Shown here one piece after another: positions 6,023 to 9,648 of a DNA stretch of 9,648 bases (position 1 is its first letter; every line of letters begins with the position of its first letter). The stretch lies in NCBI GenBank assembly GCA_900547555.1, contig URHG01000060.1:1-9648 (forward strand), read 5' to 3'. Under the pieces are notes generated by a model. The model saw nothing but the letters and a program-made list of their open reading frames with translations, was not told where the DNA came from and made no database searches. The DNA comes from an uncultured Porphyromonadaceae bacterium (lineage in GTDB: Bacteria > Bacteroidota > Bacteroidia > Bacteroidales > UBA11471). The position numbers and the translations under genes are program-made.

Positions 6023-6583
6023 ATGGAACTTGTAAACATCGACAATATTGCCCACCCGCTTTACGACTCGTTCACGAAGTTATATTCAACAGCGTTTCCG
6101 ATTTTCGAACAACGAACCGAGGCGCAACAGACAAGAGCATTTTCCCACCCAAAATATCACTTGTCGGGTTATAAAGAAAATAATATTTTCATAGGATTTA
6201 TTTCGTACTGGGATTTTCAAGAATATATATACATAGAACATTTCGCAATCGACCGACAGTTAAGAGGATCGGGGTACGGAAGCCAGATTCTGAAAGATTT
6301 CATCTCCCGAGAATCCAAAATCGTATTATTGGAAATCGACCCGATTACCGACGACATTTCCCGATCCCGTTTACGATTTTACCAAAAATGCGGATTTTAC
6401 GAAAACCCATACCCGCACATTCACCCTCCCTACCGAGACGGATATAAGGGACATGAACTCCTCATTCTGTCATCGCCACAAGCCATATCCCCTAAGGAAT
6501 ACGATATGTTTCAAAAAGACCTGCACAAAACCGTCATGGGCGACAAACAAGTGGAAGATCACAACCGCCCTTCGTCGGCATAG
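6023..6583 (+). CDS. GNAT-family N-acetyltransferase, substrate unknown
   Basis: The 186-residue product has the GNAT fold. The acetyl-CoA pyrophosphate-binding loop is RGSGYG (81-86) after the beta-strand YIYIEHFAID (68-77), and the C-terminal motif RFYQKCGF (118-125) is typical. The substrate cannot be told. The ATG at 6023 is preferred: a longer reading needs a TTG at 5990 inside the hairpin arm. The start lies 28 bases after the hairpin and no promoter fits in the gap, so expression probably relies on readthrough from the upstream unit. The last 25 bases overlap the 3' end of radC on the other strand. The gene is locally very AT-rich (14 G/C in bases 6181-6240), unlike its neighbours, which hints at later acquisition. 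Confidence 0.85.
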   Translation: MELVNIDNIAHPLYDSFTKLYSTAFPIFEQRTEAQQTRAFSHPKYHLSGYKENNIFIGFISYWDFQEYIYIEHFAIDRQLRGSGYGSQILKDFISRESKIVLLEIDPITDDISRSRLRFYQKCGFYENPYPHIHPPYRDGYKGHELLILSSPQAISPKEYDMFQKDLHKTVMGDKQVEDHNRPSSA

Positions 6584-7257
6584 GAATAATATGTCTCATC
6601 GGTTACGACGAGATGGTCGAGCACCCGAATATCGAAAAGGGCGGCCGCAGAAACTATCTTCTGGGTCAGTTGGTCATCGGCTTTACTGGGTTTACAATTT
6701 CCCGAGGGGTGGTTGTGAAAAAGCATCAATGCCGAAGCCTGCTGCAACAAAGCCGGCTTGAAAAGCAAACGCATATCAACAAGCGTCGACGTCGTACCAC
6801 CCTGACTTACGCGCAACGTATCGATGATACGATTGGAAGCATTGAGCAGAACCACCCAAAACTCTTCTTGCGGCAAATCGGCCAACTGGGGATATATCCA
6901 TTCATAAGCATCACGACTCATCATAATGCGCCGACGTTGCGCCACATCTTCGCTCTTGCGACGACGGCCCAATTCGAGCGCGGCAATGATACTTATGGCT
7001 TTGGCTTCACCGATACCGTCGAACTCGTTGATCAATTCCGCGACAGAGAGTTTACTCAAACTGTTGAGACTGCCTCCCACCCGATTCAAAATACGCTGAG
7101 ACAGTTCCACAGCCGTTTCTCGTTTATTTCCCGAACCGATGAGTATGGCTATCAGTTCGGCCGAGGATAAAGCCCGGGTTCCTTTCAACATGAGTTTCTC
7201 TCGGGGACGATCTTCGAGCGCCCAATCGGTAATGATCATTTTCTCTTTTTTCTCCAT
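6559..7257 (-). CDS. radC: RadC-family JAB/MPN-domain protein
   Basis: The 232-residue protein has the RadC layout. An N-terminal helix-hairpin-helix region (about 60-98, with FDGIGEAKA at 79-87) precedes a JAB/MPN metalloprotease-like domain. The zinc motif is complete: Glu132 (EEFWV), His181 and His183 (HNHPSG), Ser185 and Asp194 (PSKAD). The N-terminal WALEDRPREKL is a family signature. RadC was once linked to DNA repair in E. coli, but that role has been withdrawn and its true function is unknown. I start it at the ATG at 7257 (MEKKEKM); an in-frame ATG at 7290 and one at 7239 are possible. No clear promoter or Shine-Dalgarno was found. It converges on and overlaps the acetyltransferase gene by 25 bases. 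Confidence 0.93.
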   Translation of the reverse strand: MEKKEKMIITDWALEDRPREKLMLKGTRALSSAELIAILIGSGNKRETAVELSQRILNRVGGSLNSLSKLSVAELINEFDGIGEAKAISIIAALELGRRRKSEDVAQRRRIMMSRDAYEWIYPQLADLPQEEFWVVLLNASNRIIDTLRVSQGGTTSTLVDMRLLFKPALLQQASALMLFHNHPSGNCKPSKADDQLTQKIVSAAALFDIRVLDHLVVTDETYYSYADEGRL

Positions 7258-7382
7258 ATCCGTCAGAAAGATTTCGGGAAAGATAGCCATTTTCTCCCGT
7301 TTCGGAGATATTCCTCCCCAAAAATCCGTTACCGATACGACAGAAATAAATCCGGGACAAAGAAATATCCATTTTTTATGAC

Positions 7383-7390
7383 GATATTTG
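7383..7390 (+). promoter_or_regulatory. Weak -7 box candidate for the UDP-glucuronate decarboxylase gene
   Basis: GATATTTG matches the Bacteroides TAnnTTTG box except for its first base and lies 23 bases before the chosen ATG. No TTTG is found 19-21 bases upstream, so support is limited. If real, it rules out the in-frame ATG at 7378, which lies upstream of the box. Confidence 0.35.
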
Positions 7391-7413
7391 CAGTATACAA
7401 AAAACTCGGAATT

Positions 7414-8352
7414 ATGAGAAAACGCATTCTAGTTACCGGCGGCGCCGGATTTATCGGTTCGCACCTTTGCGAACGGCTACTCAACGAGGGGCATGAAGTA
7501 TTCTGCCTCGACAACTTTTTCACCGGCAACAAAGACAACATCATTCCGCTGCTGAAAAATCCCTATTTCGAACTCATACGGCACGACATCACCATGCCCT
7601 ACTTCGTCGAAATCGACGAGATATACAATCTGGCATGTCCGGCCTCTCCCATACATTATCAATACGATCCCATACAGACCATCAAAGCCTCGATTTTGGG
7701 ATCTATCAACGTACTGGGCATCGCCAAACGCACCGGAGCGACCATATTGCAGGCCTCGACCAGCGAAGTCTACGGAGACCCGCAAGTGCACCCCCAAGTA
7801 GAAGGGTACTGGGGAAACGTCAACCCCATAGGGCTACGTTCCTGCTATGACGAAGGCAAGCGTTGCGCCGAAACTCTTTTTATGGACTATCATCGCCGGG
7901 AGGGCGTAAAAGTAAAAATCATACGCATCTTCAACACCTACGGCCCCAACATGCACCCGCAAGACGGCCGCGTGGTATCGAATTTCATCGTACAGGCTCT
8001 ACAAGGCAAAGACTTGACTATATACGGAACCGGGCGACAGACCCGTTCGTTTCAGTATGTAACCGACCTCATCGAAGGCATGGTGCGTATGATGGAACGT
8101 ACCGGCGACGACTTCACCGGCCCCGTAAATCTCGGAAATCCCGGAGAATTTACAATGCTCGAACTGGCGGAAAAAATCCTGCAACTGACCGGTTCGAAGT
8201 CGAAAATCGTCTTTATGCCCCTGCCATCAGACGACCCGACTCAACGCAAACCCGATATCTCCCTCGCCAAAGAAAAACTCGACTGGCAGCCGCTCGTCGC
8301 CCTCGAAGACGGACTACGGGAAACCATCGCATACTTCCGTCGTATTTTATAA
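7414..8352 (+). CDS. uxs: UDP-glucuronate decarboxylase (UDP-xylose synthase)
   Basis: This enzyme converts UDP-glucuronate to UDP-xylose with tightly held NAD+. The 312-residue extended short-chain dehydrogenase shows the NAD-binding GGAGFIGSH (9-17), TSEVYG (116-121), the catalytic YDEGK (Tyr145, Lys149) and RIFNTYGPNM (171-180). GRQTRSFQYV (207-216) is characteristic of UXS and separates it from dTDP-glucose dehydratase and UDP-glucose epimerase. There is no N-terminal membrane segment, so it is cytosolic. The ATG at 7414 places the Rossmann motif at the usual distance; an in-frame ATG at 7378 is too far upstream. No UDP-glucose dehydrogenase gene is adjacent, so the substrate source is encoded elsewhere. 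The product probably feeds surface polysaccharide synthesis, perhaps with the converging glycosyltransferase. Confidence 0.93.
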   Translation: MRKRILVTGGAGFIGSHLCERLLNEGHEVFCLDNFFTGNKDNIIPLLKNPYFELIRHDITMPYFVEIDEIYNLACPASPIHYQYDPIQTIKASILGSINVLGIAKRTGATILQASTSEVYGDPQVHPQVEGYWGNVNPIGLRSCYDEGKRCAETLFMDYHRREGVKVKIIRIFNTYGPNMHPQDGRVVSNFIVQALQGKDLTIYGTGRQTRSFQYVTDLIEGMVRMMERTGDDFTGPVNLGNPGEFTMLELAEKILQLTGSKSKIVFMPLPSDDPTQRKPDISLAKEKLDWQPLVALEDGLRETIAYFRRIL

Positions 8353-8503
8353 GAACGACACAACATTCCTTGCTTTGCAAACATTCATGGCAAGCGTATC
8401 TGTTCAACGAGACGACCGCTACCTTGCACGACAATCTCTATGCATGGAATTTCTCCCGATGTTCTGCCCGCATAAATCCGATGAACAGACAACCCCAAAA
8501 CAT

Positions 8504-8543
8504 AAAAAGAGGGCATTTCATTTTTTTGAAACGCCCTCTTTTT
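8504..8543. terminator. Bidirectional terminator between the decarboxylase and glycosyltransferase genes
   Basis: Arms 8504-8520 and 8527-8543 form a 17-bp stem around a six-base loop, with A-runs before and T-runs after the GC core on both strands. In minus RNA the single irregular pair is G-U; in plus RNA it is an A-C mismatch. It therefore fits best as the terminator of the glycosyltransferase gene, whose stop is 22 bases away, but should work for both converging genes. The 151 bases between the decarboxylase stop and the hairpin (8353-8503) hold nothing recognisable. Confidence 0.88.
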
Positions 8544-8565
8544 ATTTAAGCAGACCTCTTCAATA

Positions 8566-9576
8566 CTATTTTTTCTTATAATGCTTGGCAAGCTCGGCTT
8601 CCCGGTCGACTTTACGGCGCAATACCACTTTCGTCATAAATGCTTTCAAAAAACCGAAGCCATATCCTCCAAGCTGTATGGCACAAGTGAGAATAGAAAG
8701 CAACGCAATGGGCAAACTTCTATTTTTTACCAGCGATTCGAGGAATAACAATCCGAAATAAACACCCAAAGGCAATAATGCCCACGGCCAAAAGAACGCT
8801 CCGACAACAAGAGCAGCCGTACCCAATACAAAACAGGCCGGCAACCAATGTACCAACTTCAACGACTCGGGGTGAAGCAGATAGAGGTCGACCCGCGCCA
8901 TGCCGAAAACATAAACCTGCCGGTAAAACGACCTGAAACTCACCCTGCGCTTATGATATACATAGGCATCACGGAAAAGCGCTGTCGTAAATCCGGCATC
9001 ACGAATCCGCAACGAAAGGTCTATATCCTCACCGAACATATCGGCAAAGCCACCTACCCGATCGTAAACCTCTTTTGAGAATCCCATATTGAACGTACGC
9101 GGCGTAAATTTCTCCATCGCCCCTTTACCTCCCCGGATACCTCCGGTCGTAAAGAAGGAGGTCATGGCATAATTGATGGCTTTTTGCAGCCGGGAAAAAG
9201 AACTATGAGCTGCATCGGGACCACCGTAACAGTCGACATAGGTCTCATCGAGATGACGACGCACCGTCTCGAAATAAGAAGGGGGGATAATACAGTCGGA
9301 GTCGAAAAAGACCAAATAACGCCCCTCGGCACGTTCCATTCCGTAATTGCGGGTAAGGCTACGTCCCGAATTCTCTTTATAGAAATAGCGTATCGTCAAA
9401 CGGTCGGAATATTCTCCGGCCACTTCGTCGCAACGGCGCGTCGACCCGTCCTCAACAAGCAACAGTTCGAAATCCTTACACGTCTGCCCGACCAGACTTT
9501 CGAGTAACTCCCGCACCTCATCGGGACGGTTATACACAGGAATAATGATTGAAAAATAGGGCTTTTCTCCGGCCAT
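8566..9576 (-). CDS. Membrane-anchored family-2 (GT-A) glycosyltransferase
   Basis: The 336-residue protein has a cytoplasmic GT-A domain followed by a membrane region. The nucleotide-sugar site shows SIIIPVYNRPDE (9-20) and EDGS (42-45). The metal motif is DSD (92-94), and GED (182-184) supplies the likely catalytic base. Two or three hydrophobic segments (about 243-265, 267-283 and 287-310) precede a basic tail ending HYKKK. Such enzymes transfer sugars to lipid-linked or polysaccharide acceptors at the inner membrane; donor and acceptor are unknown. An earlier in-frame TTG at 9597 overlaps the -7 promoter box, so the ATG at 9576 is the start. It converges on the UDP-xylose synthase gene, so UDP-xylose as donor is conceivable but unproven. 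Confidence 0.9.
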   Translation of the reverse strand: MAGEKPYFSIIIPVYNRPDEVRELLESLVGQTCKDFELLLVEDGSTRRCDEVAGEYSDRLTIRYFYKENSGRSLTRNYGMERAEGRYLVFFDSDCIIPPSYFETVRRHLDETYVDCYGGPDAAHSSFSRLQKAINYAMTSFFTTGGIRGGKGAMEKFTPRTFNMGFSKEVYDRVGGFADMFGEDIDLSLRIRDAGFTTALFRDAYVYHKRRVSFRSFYRQVYVFGMARVDLYLLHPESLKLVHWLPACFVLGTAALVVGAFFWPWALLPLGVYFGLLFLESLVKNRSLPIALLSILTCAIQLGGYGFGFLKAFMTKVVLRRKVDREAELAKHYKKK

Positions 9577-9594
9577 AGCTACAAAATTGATTTG

Positions 9595-9626
9595 CAAAGT
9601 TACTACAAAAAAGTGAAATGCGGAAA
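9595..9626 (-). promoter_or_regulatory. Promoter of the glycosyltransferase gene
   Basis: On the minus strand TTTC (9623-9626), a 20-base spacer and TAACTTTG (9595-9602) match the Bacteroides pattern with one mismatch in the upstream box. The ATG at 9576 is only 18 bases beyond the -7 box, predicting a leader of roughly a dozen bases. Confidence 0.7.
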
Positions 9627-9648
9627 GATATAGTGATAGAATTGAGTT

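Noticed and set aside
7378..7413. ATG at 7378 as start of the UDP-xylose synthase gene
   Set aside because: It precedes the only -7-like box and would push the NAD-binding motif 12 residues too far from the N-terminus.
8353..8503. Possible small gene or gene remnant between the decarboxylase stop and the terminator
   Set aside because: Frames on both strands run through the terminator hairpin and give no recognisable peptide; it is treated as 3' untranslated sequence.
9577..9597. TTG start at 9597 for the glycosyltransferase
   Set aside because: It overlaps the TAACTTTG promoter box and would lie upstream of the predicted transcript start.

Overview
This window looks like an ordinary housekeeping stretch of a Bacteroidales chromosome (phylum Bacteroidota); the genus cannot be fixed from the sequence. 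The evidence is the gene order (rpsU, xerC-like recombinase, hpf, tRNA-Tyr, tRNA-Gly, tRNA-Thr, tuf, tRNA-Trp), the very short 63-residue S21, promoter boxes of the Bacteroides type (TTTG, about 20 bases, TAnnTTTG), and the absence of Shine-Dalgarno sequences at all protein genes but one. There is no IS element, phage gene, CRISPR array or toxin-antitoxin pair.

Region 1 (1-3355, minus strand) is a translation block. Read in its own direction it runs rpsU (ribosomal protein bS21), a XerC-type tyrosine recombinase, and hpf (ribosome hibernation factor, overlapping the recombinase gene by 11 bases), then a strong 16-bp hairpin. A stable-RNA unit follows: tRNA-Tyr(GTA), tRNA-Gly(TCC), tRNA-Thr(GGT), tuf (EF-Tu) and a tRNA-Trp(CCA) cut by the window edge. 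This resembles the E. coli thrU-tyrU-glyT-thrT-tufB operon without its first tRNA.

Region 2 (3283-3612) is a divergent intergenic region with one good promoter on each strand. Region 3 (3613-5944, plus) is a two-gene unit: a three-domain Xaa-Pro aminopeptidase and a gamma-class carbonic-anhydrase-like hexapeptide protein, ending in a perfect 16-bp hairpin. Region 4 (6023-7257) holds an AT-rich GNAT acetyltransferase gene (plus) whose 3' end overlaps the 3' end of radC (minus) by 25 bases. Region 5 (7414-9626) holds a UDP-glucuronate decarboxylase gene (UDP-xylose synthase, plus) facing a membrane-anchored family-2 glycosyltransferase gene (minus), with one shared bidirectional terminator between them. 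These two probably serve surface polysaccharide synthesis.

No clearly new system is visible. The most interesting observation is that hpf is the only one of nine protein genes with a strong Shine-Dalgarno sequence, and it lies in the same apparent operon as bS21, the protein that helps hide the anti-Shine-Dalgarno in Bacteroidota ribosomes. That suggests a testable link between bS21 supply and hibernation-factor synthesis. A mismatch in the tRNA-Thr acceptor stem and the setting of the acetyltransferase gene also deserve a look.
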